Shown: piece after piece, positions 37,101 to 46,425 of the stretch
How the letters are laid out: every line of letters begins with the position of its first letter
Numbering within the stretch: position 1 is the first letter of the stretch
Assembly: GCA_030549495.1 (NCBI GenBank)
Contig: JAUIRK010000738.1
Coordinates: 1-64,000 of the forward strand
From: Nectonema munidae
Taxonomy: Eukaryota > Nematomorpha > Nectonematoida > Nectonematidae
Length of the DNA stretch: 64,000 bases
Reading direction: 5' to 3'
The notes under the pieces: generated by a model
What the model saw: only the letters and a program-made list of their open reading frames with translations
Databases searched by the model: none
What the model was told of the DNA's origin: nothing
Made by a program: the position numbers and the translations under genes

Positions 37101-37622
37101 AAGGAAATCGTCTGAATTAAATATATAAAATTCCATTGAAAAAGAAAGTAGACGATTGGTGTACAAAATTCTGGTCCTCAAAGGGTTGAAAAAAGGCTGT
37201 GCAACCCTTTGGACATAGCATAACTTTCGTGACTTAAGCGTAACATGGTATCACTTCTCCAAAAACTTCTCTTTGTAGGTTAAACTAAAAATACGTGTAT
37301 ACTAATATCAAATGTGTATATACTAAAGTGAACTACTAAGAACAAATAAAACAAGAAAGTAATATTAAACATATTAACCCTTTCGTGACCAGGAAAAGCA
37401 GACGATATTTATTAAAAAGCATAAGATATTTATTAAAAAGCAGACGATATTTATTAAAAAGCAGAAGATTCATATATAAAATCTATTTGAAAAAGCAGAC
37501 GAAGGTAAAATTATTTATGTATCATATATGATACACTCGTCACGAAAGGGTGTAAAATACAAATATATTACCTTTCCATATTGCGCTCCAGCATCTAAGA
37601 TGAGAATTTTGTTGGAGGACAT
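16170..37622 (-). CDS. GMPS: GMPS, GMP synthase (glutamine-hydrolysing)
   Basis: Converts XMP to GMP with ATP and glutamine, the last step of de novo guanine nucleotide synthesis in the cytosol. Eleven exons, all with GT-AG ends: 37622-37572, 35447-35229, 30889-30795, 29271-29162, 26661-26468, 22123-21958, 20949-20734, 20674-20562, 18045-17940, 17891-17782 and 16793-16170. The total is 2004 nt, or 667 aa (human 693). The start is the ATG at 37622, followed by [12 protein letters not shown]. The class I glutaminase has nucleophile Cys86 in LGICYG and His173/Glu175 in QFHPES. The ATP-pyrophosphatase P-loop SGGVDST is at 227-233, followed by [41 protein letters not shown] and [12 protein letters not shown]. 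The C-terminal dimerisation domain ends KPPGTTEWE. Every catalytic landmark is present, so the gene looks functional. Introns range from 48 bp to 4.8 kb and hold many transposons. Confidence 0.96.
16903..17310. mobile_element. Tigger/pogo-type MITE
   Basis: Begins after TA with cagtggaatcgcgttattat followed by gaa, the classic Tigger-type end. It closes near 17,310 with an inverted 'gttcgctcaatataag' end. No transposase inside. It lies in the last GMPS intron. Just beyond it, at about 17,408-17,431, an open peptide [10 protein letters not shown] resembles FEKVNTLI of the larger Tigger at 23.6-26.2 kb. Confidence 0.5.
18481..18660. mobile_element. hAT-type MITE, partial copy
   Basis: About 180 bp matching 45,590-45,900, including tttacccgt(t/c)gaccc, then 'agaaatgtttcataaaa' and 'catatatcctacctatac'. 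One terminal part is missing here, so it is truncated. It lies in a GMPS intron. Confidence 0.6.
19717..19854. mobile_element. TTAA-flanked MITE, family B
   Basis: A 138 bp unit between two exact TTAA sites. The ends 'tccatttacggccaatg' and 'gcttggtcttaaacggg' are inverted relatives. Inside are the family words cttcgtctgc and atcgtctgc, repeated. The central palindrome differs from other copies. Confidence 0.65.
20950..21957. other. GMPS intron 6 (1.0 kb)
   Basis: AT-rich, with no gene or recognisable repeat. It ends at an unusual acceptor preceded by 'tttcatttcaatggaaacag', fixed by the phase-1 join T|AC between exons 6 and 7. Confidence 0.6.
22124..26467. other. GMPS intron 5 (4.3 kb) hosting a Tigger element
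   Basis: Contains the pogo/Tigger transposon at 23,589-26,203, inserted opposite to GMPS. The 22.2-23.5 kb part has CA-rich and AT-rich unique sequence with no gene seen. Confidence 0.65.
23589..26203 (+). mobile_element. pogo/Tigger DNA transposon, degraded
   Basis: A 2,615 bp element flanked by TA on both sides (TA target duplication). Its inverted ends read cagtaaactctgtctaaacc at the left and cagtcaactctctatacaca at the right (reverse complement). Coding remains on the plus strand are in order. First, a CENP-B/psq-type helix-turn-helix at 24,427-24,600 ([16 protein letters not shown] ... [15 protein letters not shown]). Then a second DNA-binding segment near 24,660-24,790 ([20 protein letters not shown]). 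Then the DDE core from 24,958 ([16 protein letters not shown], with the first Asp at 24,964). Last, an acidic tail at 25,476-25,820. Internal stops (for example after 24,624 and 25,407) split the frame, so this copy is dead. It sits antisense in GMPS intron 5. Confidence 0.88.
26662..29161. other. GMPS intron 4 (2.5 kb)
   Basis: Apart from the LINE fragment this is AT-rich unique sequence with no gene seen. Confidence 0.6.
27940..28500 (+). mobile_element. LINE fragment (RTE-like reverse transcriptase 3' part)
   Basis: Decayed non-LTR retrotransposon. The peptide [19 protein letters not shown] carries the reverse transcriptase (A)DD catalytic motif. It is followed in other frames by the tail region [20 protein letters not shown] and by [12 protein letters not shown], as in the common 'W(F/Y)GHV' LINE tail. 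The 5' part is missing and the frame is broken by several indels. It lies in GMPS intron 4, opposite to the gene. Confidence 0.75.
29272..30794. other. GMPS intron 3 (1.5 kb)
   Basis: AT-rich, with no gene seen and no clear repeat. Confidence 0.6.
30948..31070. mobile_element. MITE, family A
   Basis: Starts 'aacctttgaggctcagtgg' and shares tgtcccaagaaataaaaatc and 'attccattaaaaaagga' with the other family A copies. The right end reads 'ttctggcatgaaaagggcc'. It lies in GMPS intron 2. Confidence 0.6.
31505..31740 (+). repeat. tRNA-derived SINE
   Basis: A-box-like tggtattgtggttagaccc at about 31,520 and B box ggttcgatacc at 31,564-31,574. A body follows with 'gtcatccggttgacgtcagg', 'ggggcatccgg' and 'gtggatacggga'. 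Its relatives lie at 6,205-6,535 (minus) and, more distantly, 49,855-50,040 (minus). It is a SINE and not a tRNA gene. Confidence 0.72.
32000..32140. mobile_element. MITE family A, partial
   Basis: The right end reads gagacactggtcctcagggg followed by TTAA at 32,137-32,140, matching family A ends. The other end is not clear. Confidence 0.4.
37069..37190. mobile_element. MITE, family A
   Basis: Shares ctggtgtcccaagaaaagga and ttccattgaaaaagaaag with the family. The right end 'ttctggtcctcaaagggtt' is close to the reverse complement of the family's left end. Confidence 0.62.
37374..37554. mobile_element. TTAA-flanked MITE, family B (best copy)
   Basis: Begins TTAA then ccctttcgtgaccaggaaaa and ends with the exact inverse, ctcgtcacgaaaggg. 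Inside, the unit 'gcagacgatatttattaaaaa' is repeated in tandem three times, then comes the palindrome gtatcatatatgatac. It starts just 20 bp inside the first GMPS intron's donor side, about 70 bp downstream of the start codon in transcript order. Confidence 0.75.
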
Positions 37623-40600
37623 GTCAAAAATTGGAAGAAGAAAAATATAAACTTAAGTTAAAGCTTCCACAAGGAAATGTGATCGACGATATCTTTTCTA
37701 AAAGATTAAATATTCACAAGGATTTGTACCTACAATTAAACAACACAAAACAATAATTTATAAACCCAAAACTTAGAACTTTAAAAAACATCAAATAAAT
37801 TGCCATTTTTAAAACTAAAATTCTCAATATTTGTGTTAGCTTCTAAACACATTTGTTCTTTCACATTCGGGTATTTGTTTTCATAATGTTGAAATTCGTG
37901 AAAAAGAGTTATCAATTATCATAACAAGACATCATTTTCTAGTATAAAATACATAAAATAGCATTTTCAAATATTTTATTTCATAACAAAAAGACACTAA
38001 TTTATCGATATCAAAAGAAATATGTTAAAATTTATTTACTCCAGATGTGCGTTTAGAGTCCAAGAACCAAATTTGCAAAATAAGCAATACATTATTTTTG
38101 AAGTAAAAGAATTAATCCAAAATATCTGCCAAACAAAAGAAATTGTTATAACAGACTGCGGGTTATATGTAAGAAACAGTGAGAAAAAATGCTATAAAAT
38201 TTAAAATCCCATTTGCGATTAATCTTGATGTAAATTTTAGATTCTGTTTTATTTTTTATTTATGGGTTGTTTATGGAAACATATTCCTAATATCTCAAAC
38301 ACATTTTTGTCAATACTCTATTCATTGACTTATCATGTAGAAACGAATTTTTTTATAGAAAAAATCCACGAATAATAGAAACAATGAAGGTTGAATACGC
38401 AAATGTAGAAAGTCAACTAACTATATGGTTGGTTCTTGGTCAAAACAGTCGAAAACAAAACGGCCGAAAACCAAAAAAATGGTGTTTATTTATGTTTTTT
38501 ACATTAAAATTTAATAGATTATTTTTTATATTATTTATTGTTTTTTTTGTATTTATTTTTGAGTTATGTATGTATTTAAACATTACGCCTAAGAGGATTT
38601 GTCAATAGATGGGAATTTTTTTATATTTCCATCAGACTTCATGAATAATTTTCAGTTTTTGAATTTTCTGCAAGCACTATAATAATTAAACTGTTTTAAA
38701 AGAAGAAATAATTAAACATTCTTTTGATTTGTGTATTGAATAGATTAAAATTTTTAAAATAAGTTTTTCTCTTTAATAAACTCACCAATTTTTTAGGATC
38801 GTTATATAAGTTAATATAGTCTATCTTATACTCAATTCCCATGTTTTTTGGATAAACAGCCAAAACAACTTTTTTGGGATAATTGTCAATAACCAGAGAG
38901 GTTAAAATCTAAAAAAATTTTACTGTTTTTTGTGAAATAATTTTTACTAGAAAAAACCGCAGTAGGGAGAAAAATTTGAGTTGTTTTCGTTTTCAGCCCT
39001 TTTGACCAGACACCAACTAGAAATATATGCGTCTCTCGAAACAAATGTACTGTTTGAAACTAATAGTAGTCATTATCAAAATATTAAAGTAGGATTTAGT
39101 ATAACAGGATACATTAAAAGTTGTAATGGTTACATCAACGAAAAACAATCTTGATATTTTCCCTCATATTTGGCTGGCGCCAACTAAGAAAGAATATATG
39201 TACTCAAAACTAAACGTTCTATTATGAATAACATGAGGGTTTTTATACATACTTTTTTGACCTATTACGTACGTCCTTGTTGCAATTAATTACGCCCTTG
39301 TTGCATTTGATATGACACTTCCAGTAAATCGTTTACTTCATTTCGTCTTACTTCAAACTTCCAGTAAATCGTCTACTTCATCATGTCTTACTTCTTAATC
39401 GTTGGCTAACTTTTTTTTAATTTTAATATTTTTATAAATATTTAAATTTTAGTGGCATTTTTTACCTCTAATGTTGACACTTATTTTTTTCATGTCAAAT
39501 AAATTCATCTAGATATTTTATAGGATTCATGATTGTACTGTTAATCCTGATTCATTTCAGGTTTGTTTGATATGTTGAAAGATGTTTGCGTGAAAGAAGG
39601 CATTGCTAGTCTTGTACTTATTATGGATATTGCACGAATTCAATAATTTCGGCTATATTCCCTTTTCTTGAACACCAATGAAAATTACTTCAGTAAATCG
39701 AAGAATATTGCTGTTAGACACATGGGTACACTAATGACAAGTGAAGAGGAATTGAGAAAATGCATAAGTATTTTTTTCTTGTGTCTATGAAAAGGGTCAC
39801 AGCAATAACGTACACGATTTAGTGAAGGAACCATCCATGCTATCTAGAAAAAATTATACCCACTTTGATTGTATTAATAAACTTAGCATGCAATTTGGTT
39901 CAACATTGATGAATATTATGAATAAAACTTAGACCATGGTGAAAAAGGGTCATTTTTGTTTTATTATAGTGAAAACAAAAACATACAAAAATTTGTGATT
40001 GAAAGATGTTTTATTTTATATAAAAATACTTTACATTTAAATCTGAATTTTTGATACAAAAGTGTCAATCAAGAACAAGGATTCTAGGAGAAAAGTGTGA
40101 AAACGGAAAAAGTGTTCACTAGAAATGAAAGTTAAACATTTACTTAAATAATCTAACTTCATCATCATCATCATCACCATGTTTGTCCGTTTATTTTCTG
40201 AACACTGTTTGATTACACAATACACAAAAAAAAATTTTTTTTGTTCCTGGTTTTATATATTTTTTTTGTGTTTTTTAAGTTTCAAAAAAACAAAAATGAC
40301 TATAGTCTCTATCAATTTGGGTTTTTAAAAAATATAGGCTTACAATTAAATCGCACAACTTTGCAGTGAATCATTTATATATTACTTCGATTATTAAGTA
40401 GTTAGTCATAAAATTCTTCTCATATTACTGTTCATGAGTCATTTTAATTTAATTATTATTCAATTCAATCATTTTAATTTAAAATTCTTCTCAAATTACT
40501 TTCTATGAGTCATTTTAATCACTCACTTTAAAATTAATATAATGAGTCATAAATGTTATACCTACATGATGTCATTTTGAAACGTCAGCATAAATAAGTA

Positions 40601-40855
40601 TATTTAAACATATGCTTTGACAGTTAAAAACAGTTTTTTTAGATGTTACAGTGCTTTGGTTTTCAAAAGGTAAAATATTATAATAAATATATTTTTTATT
40701 TAAGTACTCAACAATACGCAAAATGTTTTACAGAATAAAATTTAATTTGAAAACTTAATCATTTTGAAATGTCATTTTCCATTTTTCAGAGCAAATTTAA
40801 AACATTTTAAAATGACTTCAAGAGTCTTCAAGTATCATTCAGACCAATTTTGCTA
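37623..40855. other. Upstream region of GMPS, no gene seen
   Basis: 3.2 kb. The GMPS promoter should lie just above 37,622, but no TATA or initiator could be singled out in this AT-rich DNA. It holds a palindromic MITE at 38,425-39,025 and a near-tandem pair of 'cttccagtaaatcgt(t/c)tac' units near 39,318-39,390. Confidence 0.5.
38425..39025. mobile_element. MITE with imperfect terminal inverted repeats
   Basis: The left end reads ggttggttcttggtcaaaac then 'gtcgaaaac'; the right end, reverse complemented, reads 'agttggtgtctggtcaaaag' then 'ggctgaaaac'. About 600 bp with no transposase. The same 'ctggtcaaaac' word at 1,875 may mark another relic. Confidence 0.5.
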
Positions 40856-42496
40856 CATTTTTTTGTGGGGAGTATATTAAGAAAAGAGGCAACAAAGATT
40901 CCTTAAAAACTTCATTGAAGGTGTGTGAAGCGTATGAAAAATACTTTGGTATGGCAGTTGGGGATCAAGAAAAACTCTGGGCTCCTCATTTTTGCTGTGA
41001 ACACTGCAAAAAGACTCTAGAAGGCTGGTTAAGAGGTGAAAAGAGGTCAATGAAATTCTCACTCCCTAGGATTTGGCTAGAACCTACTGATCACCTTACA
41101 AGCTGTTACTTTTGCAAGGTGGATGTTAGCAACAAAAGAAAAGGAACGAGTGGTACTTCTATAGAATATCCAGATATCCCATCTTCTATTGCTCCAATTC
41201 CTCATTGTTCAAATTACCCTCCCCCTGTGGCACCAACTTCAGCTAAAGCAACAGATACATATAATATAACAAGTGGAGAACCAAATGAATATGAGACTGA
41301 AGAATTCTTACCTGAAACTACAGAAAAATCTCCTCATTTTCCCAATCAAAAAGAAATAAATGACTTGATACGAGATATGGGTCTCACCAAAGTCAATTCC
41401 GAACTCTTTATATCAAGAATGAAAGAAAGGAATTTAGTACAGAAAGAGGTGGAGGTTACAAGTCAGAGACTTAGACATAAACCTTATTCTGATTTTTATA
41501 CTTTAAAAGATGGACTTTGCTTCTGTCACGATGTGCCTGGGCTTTTCCAAGCTATTGAAATTCCTTTTGTTCCCATTGAATGGCGTTTGTTCATAGACAG
41601 CTCTACCACAAGCTTAAAATCAGTTCTTTTGCATAACGGCAATAAACTTCCAACATTGCCGTAGCCCACTCAGTATTTTTGAAAGAAGACTACTACAGTG
41701 TTAAAGTACTTCATGAAGCTCTTCAATACAAAAAATACAAGTGGGAAGTCATTGGAGACTTTAAAATGGTAGCTTTTTTATTAGGTCTTCAAGGAGGCTT
41801 CATAAAATTTCAGTGTTTTTTATGCTGCTGGGACAGTAGAGCTACCACTCAGCATTTCCAAAGAAAAAATGGGGAAATGAGGAAAGACTATGTAGTTGTG
41901 ATAAGAAATGTGATGTGGGAGCCACTTGTTGATCCTCAACTTGTCCTTATGCCCCTTTACACATTAAGCTAGGCTTAATGAAGCAATTTGTTAAAGGTTT
42001 AGATCCCGATTCAGAAGCTTTTACGTACCTAAAAACCCTTTTCCCAAAGCTTTCTGAAGCAAAAATAAATGGTGGTATTTTTGTAGGTCCTCAAATAAAG
42101 AGAGTGTTTCAGTCTACAGACTTTACAAATAAACTTTCTGAAACTGAAAAAATGGGATGGAACTGCTTTAAAGCAGGCGTCAAAGGCTTTCTTGGAAACA
42201 GGAGAGCTGAAAACTACCAACAGCTCGTTCAAAATATGGTAGAAGCTTTTGGTGTCATGGGGTGCAGAATGTCTCAAAAGCTCCATATGTTGGACGCTAC
42301 TCTTGATAAGTTTAAGGATAATATGGGTGCTTACTCAGAAGAGCAAGGTGAGCGATTTCACCAAGATATTAAAGAAATAGAGCACAGATATCAGGGCCGC
42401 TATGATGAAAATATGATGGGTGATTACACCCCGATATTGGTTCGAGAAGACAGTGCAACATACAAACGCCAATCTAAGAGATCTCATCATTTTTAA
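40856..42496 (+). mobile_element. Unnamed transposase-like protein family, broken
   Basis: Three plus-strand coding blocks in consecutive order belong to one protein family that I recognise as recurring in arthropod, cnidarian and other animal genomes but cannot name. The N-terminal part has a paired-cysteine motif (FCCEHCKKTLEGWLRG) and a second (CYFCKVDV), so it may be a zinc ribbon. The middle has an RNase H-fold look: a strand ending WRLFIDSS, then a later strand KWEVIGDFKM, then CFLCCWDSR. The C-terminal part carries GERFHQDIKEIEHRYQGR and ends near KRSHHF. Asp in FIDSS, Asp in GDFKM and Glu in GERFHQ could form a DDE triad; this is inference. The copy is broken in at least two places and has no introns. 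Terminal repeats were not found. Confidence 0.6.
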
Positions 42497-43018
42497 GATC
42501 TAATAAATTGTTTGAAAACTTAAATTTATAAATAAGTTTATTATAAATATATTTATTTTAATTTCATAATTTTTATTGTATTATGATTAAAAAAAATTTA
42601 TATCATGTACCTATAGATTATTCAAAATATACCTATGATAAAATTAACGTTTTTCATTGTCCTGATCGCAAACCCAAATATCTAACAAAATAGTAGCGAT
42701 TTTTTTTACCATTCAAACAATAGAAACCAGGAAATCAGACTTAGAAGCTGGGAACAAAAAGTGTGTTATTATTACTAAAATTTTATTTCTGTACATTAAG
42801 TTTATTTGAACATATAAATGATCACTTTTGTCGTTTGCACACTTTTCTCCGTAAATCGAAAATAAAAATAACTTTAGATTTAATATCACCCTGGTCTTAT
42901 TTTGAATCGAAAAATTAAATAAGTTTATTTTACTGGAACAAAATTATTACCTGTGATAAACATAAAAGAAAGTTAGCAAAAAAATTACACTTAATATTTT
43001 GCATCAGATGACTCTAAG

Positions 43019-43729
43019 GCAGCGATTCTTAACCTTTTTCATTTGCCGACCCATTTTACGTAGGACACAAACACTCGCGACCCAACATGTAAATAAAAAG
43101 ACGGATAATAAAAAACAATATTTATCTAACTTTTTTAAGAAATCAAAATGCTTTTTTTGGTTTACAAAAAAACATGTTATTTATTACAATGTTTTAATTT
43201 GACAAAGAAGTTACAATTAATGAGAACGTTGCGTTTGAAGTTTTCTTGAAAGCTCTTCAAAACGTTGTTTTATTGTTGACAGACAACATCGCATGTCGTG
43301 CTCCGGTGATAAACGATTTCGATAATTATTTTTAACAGCCATAAGAGTTGAAAAACCAGTCTAACACAAATACGTTGTAGGGAAAGGAAGGACATTAAGT
43401 GTTTTAAAAACCCCACTAATTCTTTTTCTTTATGTCCAGAAAGCACTCAAAGTTTCTGTTTTAAAAACACATTCAAGAGCTTTGTCATTTTTATTTCAAT
43501 TAGTTGCTCTTCTAATTGGTAGATATCAGAAATTTCCTGAGGTAGATCTTCAATTTTCACATTAAATGGATTTTTAACCGTATTCATTTCTACTCGTATA
43601 ATTAAGTTTTATTTTTGTTATTTCGAGATTTTTTTATCTTCCCGTTTTTCTCATTGGTTCTTGGTGACCCAAAAAAAATTTCCAGGGGACCCAAATTTGG
43701 GTCGCAACCCAGGGTTAAGAACCGCGGTT
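43019..43729. mobile_element. hAT-type non-autonomous element
   Basis: Left end 'cagcgattcttaaccttttt' with 'gccgaccca', and right end 'tgggtcgcaacccagggtta' with 'agaaccgcgg', are inverted relatives of the common hAT 'cagtggttcttaacc' end. 0.7 kb, no intact transposase. Target duplication not confirmed. Confidence 0.6.
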
Positions 43730-43733
43730 AGAC

Positions 43734-44335
43734 CCATGATTCCCAAACTGGGGGCGCGCCCCCTGGAGGGTGCGTGAGATGGCTATAAGGGGGGCGTAAG
43801 GCTTTTCATCAGGAGACATTCAAAGTGGTTGAAGCATCTTACGTACTCTCATTGCTTATTTTAAAAGCAAAAAAAGATCATTCTGTTGGAGAGACTTTTA
43901 TAAAACCATGCTTACTGAGTGCTGGAGGTATTGTGCTTGGAGATGAAAGTCAGAAGTTATCAAAAATATCTCTTTCTGACAACACCATGAAGCGTCGGAT
44001 TGATGAGATCTCAGAGGACATTAAAGGACAAGTTTAGGAGAAAATAAAATCATCTCGCTTTTTTGCAATACAGTGTGACCAAACAACTGATGTTGCCCAT
44101 TGTTGTCAGTTACTTGTTTACTCGCGATTTATGGATGAAAGAACTTTGAAAGAAGAAATACTTTTCTCAGCAGAACTAGACACAACATCAAAAGCTTCAG
44201 ATGTGTTTGCAAAAGTTTCAAATTTTTTTCAAGAACATAATCTCTCATGGGAAAAGTTAGTCGGTGTCTGAAGTGACGGTGCCCCAGCAATGCTTGGATC
44301 ACGTTCTGGATTCGTGAATTAGTCAAAGAAAAGAA
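43734..44335 (+). mobile_element. hAT transposon fragment (ZBED5/Charlie-like)
   Basis: Starts with a hAT-type end, ttcccaaactgggggcgcgc, and continues into a transposase fragment on the plus strand. AKKDHSVGETFIKPCLLSAG and KISLSDNTMKRRIDEI are followed by FFAIQCDQTTDVAHCCQLLV, whose Asp is the first catalytic acid of the hAT DDE set. Then come EEILFSAEL and NLSWEKLVGV..SDGAPAML with the second Asp. There are in-frame stops at 44,035-44,037 and within the second half, and the C-terminal dimerisation region is absent. It is a truncated dead copy directly next to another hAT MITE. Confidence 0.8.
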
Positions 44336-45585
44336 TCAGCAATAACTGCTACTCTTCTCAGCAATAACTACTCTAAGGAGTGTATGCGCGCGCTCTTAAG
44401 GTATGCTTATTTAGTTGCATTTTTGGTTAAGTCCTACTTTACTGTAGAGCATAAAATACGATTTTCTCCAAAAAAAAATTTTTTGAACATTAATATATAT
44501 ATGTGTGTACAAAGTTCTAGGCAAAGTTACAGAAAAATCGATTTCTATGTCAAATGGCCTTTTTAGGGTCAAGGGTCAATTTAAAGGTCATTTTTTGATT
44601 CATCTTTTGAATTTTTTTAAAGACTGACGTTGTAGGGCATTCAATTAGCTTCAATATGATACCAAATTAATGTATGTGATTACAACGGTCGCAAAGATTT
44701 TCAGCTTTTAGTATTCTCAATTTTTACAAAAATGACTCTTTTGAACCAACTTTGAGAGTTTATATATCAAGAAAAACATGACTTATGAAGTTGAGATAAA
44801 TATCGTCAAACTTATCTTAACGAGTTCTATAAGAACACCATTTTTTTTAAAAAATCACATATGGCAAAAAAATGGAGGGTTGAATTGACATTAACCCAGT
44901 AACGACTTCAATGAAATTAGGCCGCATTGCAAAGGGTATTATCAAAGCATGGTGTGTTATTTTAATAAATCATCTAATCGTATAGTGAATGATTTTTAAA
45001 TTTTTCTAAATTTTGTATTTACTATAAAAATAAAACAAACGTGTAGCTCAATAGCACTTATTTATGTAAATTACTACAAGCCATCAGACGCAAACAATAA
45101 CGTAATCGAATGCAACAACGACATAATAGATTGAAAAAGCCTGTATATAAATTACTACACGTATACACTAGCAAAATAACTGAAAATTACAATCAAAAAT
45201 TGGCATTTCAAAGTTATTGTTATTCTATAAATAAAGACAAATTCTATCGAGACTTGCATTTTAATAAGTTGAAAAAAAGGACTGGCTTGTCACAATCTTT
45301 AAAGAGTTTTAAAAGTAAAACATTCTATCAAAATTGGATACTATTAATCACGGGAATACATGAAGGAATGGAGGTCGCTCGATCACGTGAGTTATGTGCG
45401 GATAGTTATCGCGAACCCGCGTGTACACACCGGAAAATTCTGAAGAAAAATACGGACAGCGAAACGAAAACATTGAATGCGGGTATAATAATAAATTGAT
45501 TGACGTTGGAGTTATGGACCGATAGATAAATAAAATGTGTTTGGAATTATAAAGTAAAGAGTGATATATTCTTATAAGTTTAAGC
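44336..45585. other. Repeat-poor stretch, no gene assigned
   Basis: 1.2 kb. A 129-codon open frame at 45,110-45,499 (plus) shows no family resemblance and has no splice or start context. I see nothing else. Confidence 0.45.
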
Positions 45586-45589
45586 CAAG

Positions 45590-45900
45590 GATCAGCAACC
45601 TTTTTTTACCCGTCGACCCCTTCATAGAATATTTGTCTTCACATAGACCCCCACCCCATATAGAAATGTTTCATAAAAACATTAATCAATGTTCCAACAA
45701 TTAAGAGAAAAAAATACAAACCAAAAATGTTTCATATATCCTACCTATACAATGCAATGTCTTAAGCTATGTTTTAAAAGAGAAAGGAGATTTATTACTA
45801 CTATAAAGTAGAAAAAGCATAGTACAATTTGTTAAGTTTGTCTATCTTATCGACACCCAGGGGTCGATATCGAGCACGTTACCGACCCATGTTAAGCGAA
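45590..45900. mobile_element. hAT-type MITE, fuller copy
   Basis: Left end 'gatcagcaacctttttttac' with 'cgtcgacccc'; right end 'caggggtcgatatcgagcac' with 'accgaccc'. The body matches 18,481-18,660. It is about 310 bp long and encodes nothing. Confidence 0.6.
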
Positions 45901-46058
45901 TACACAACACTCATATGAATTTATAACTATATTGATTAATATGTTTGATTTATGAAGACAAATTTTATGTATATTTTATTTTCTGGTAAAAAAATTTTAA
46001 TTGATAACCATTTGATCCGATAATAGGCAGACGATATGAAGTAAATAAAAAACAACGT

Positions 46059-46182
46059 TAACCCTTTGAGGACCAGAATTTTGAAGAATAATAGCTGCTT
46101 TTTTCAATGGAATTTTTATGTTGTAAGCAGACGATTATTATTTCTTGGTATACCGGTGTCACACTAAGCCTCAAAGGGTTAT
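46059..46182. mobile_element. TTAA-flanked MITE, family A (best ends)
   Basis: Starts TTAA at 46,059 then ccctttgaggaccagaattt and ends 'ctaagcctcaaagggtta', a good inverted match. Internal words 'gcagacgatta' and 'atttcttggta' link it to the other copies. It is the clearest family A member. Confidence 0.7.
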
Positions 46183-46329
46183 AATCAAATCGGTTGTGTT
46201 CTAAATATAGGACTATAGGCATAAATGAGTTAAAGTAATTGCCGAAATGTATATGTTCAATAAGGTAAAGACACCGTGGGTGTGTTTTCATTGACAAGGC
46301 ACTGATGTACCGCTTATGTCAAACTATGA

Positions 46330-46425
46330 ACAAATTGATATCAATGAGGAATCGAACCCAGAGGATTCCGTGCTGAGTCCACCATCTCAGCCAACCTGTC
46401 ATGCCACCCAATATTCAATAAGCTT
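46330..46425 (-). repeat. tRNA-like SINE head
   Basis: On the minus strand an A-box-like ggttggctgagatggtgg is followed by B box gggttcgattcc (plus 46,349-46,360). The spacing is that of a tRNA head, but no cloverleaf is preserved. Confidence 0.45.

Larger units (their letters stand above)
35448..37571. other. GMPS intron 1 (2.1 kb)
   Basis: Contains a poly-C tract at about 35,863-35,877, a family A MITE (37,069-37,190) and a family B MITE (37,374-37,554). No gene seen. Confidence 0.6.

Noticed and set aside
37380-37470. CRISPR-like short repeats ('gcagacgatatttattaaaaa' three times)
   Set aside because: The units are adjacent with almost no spacers and lie inside a MITE of an animal genome.
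45110-45499. 129-codon open frame
   Set aside because: No family resemblance, splice context or neighbouring exon; such frames occur by chance in this amount of DNA.
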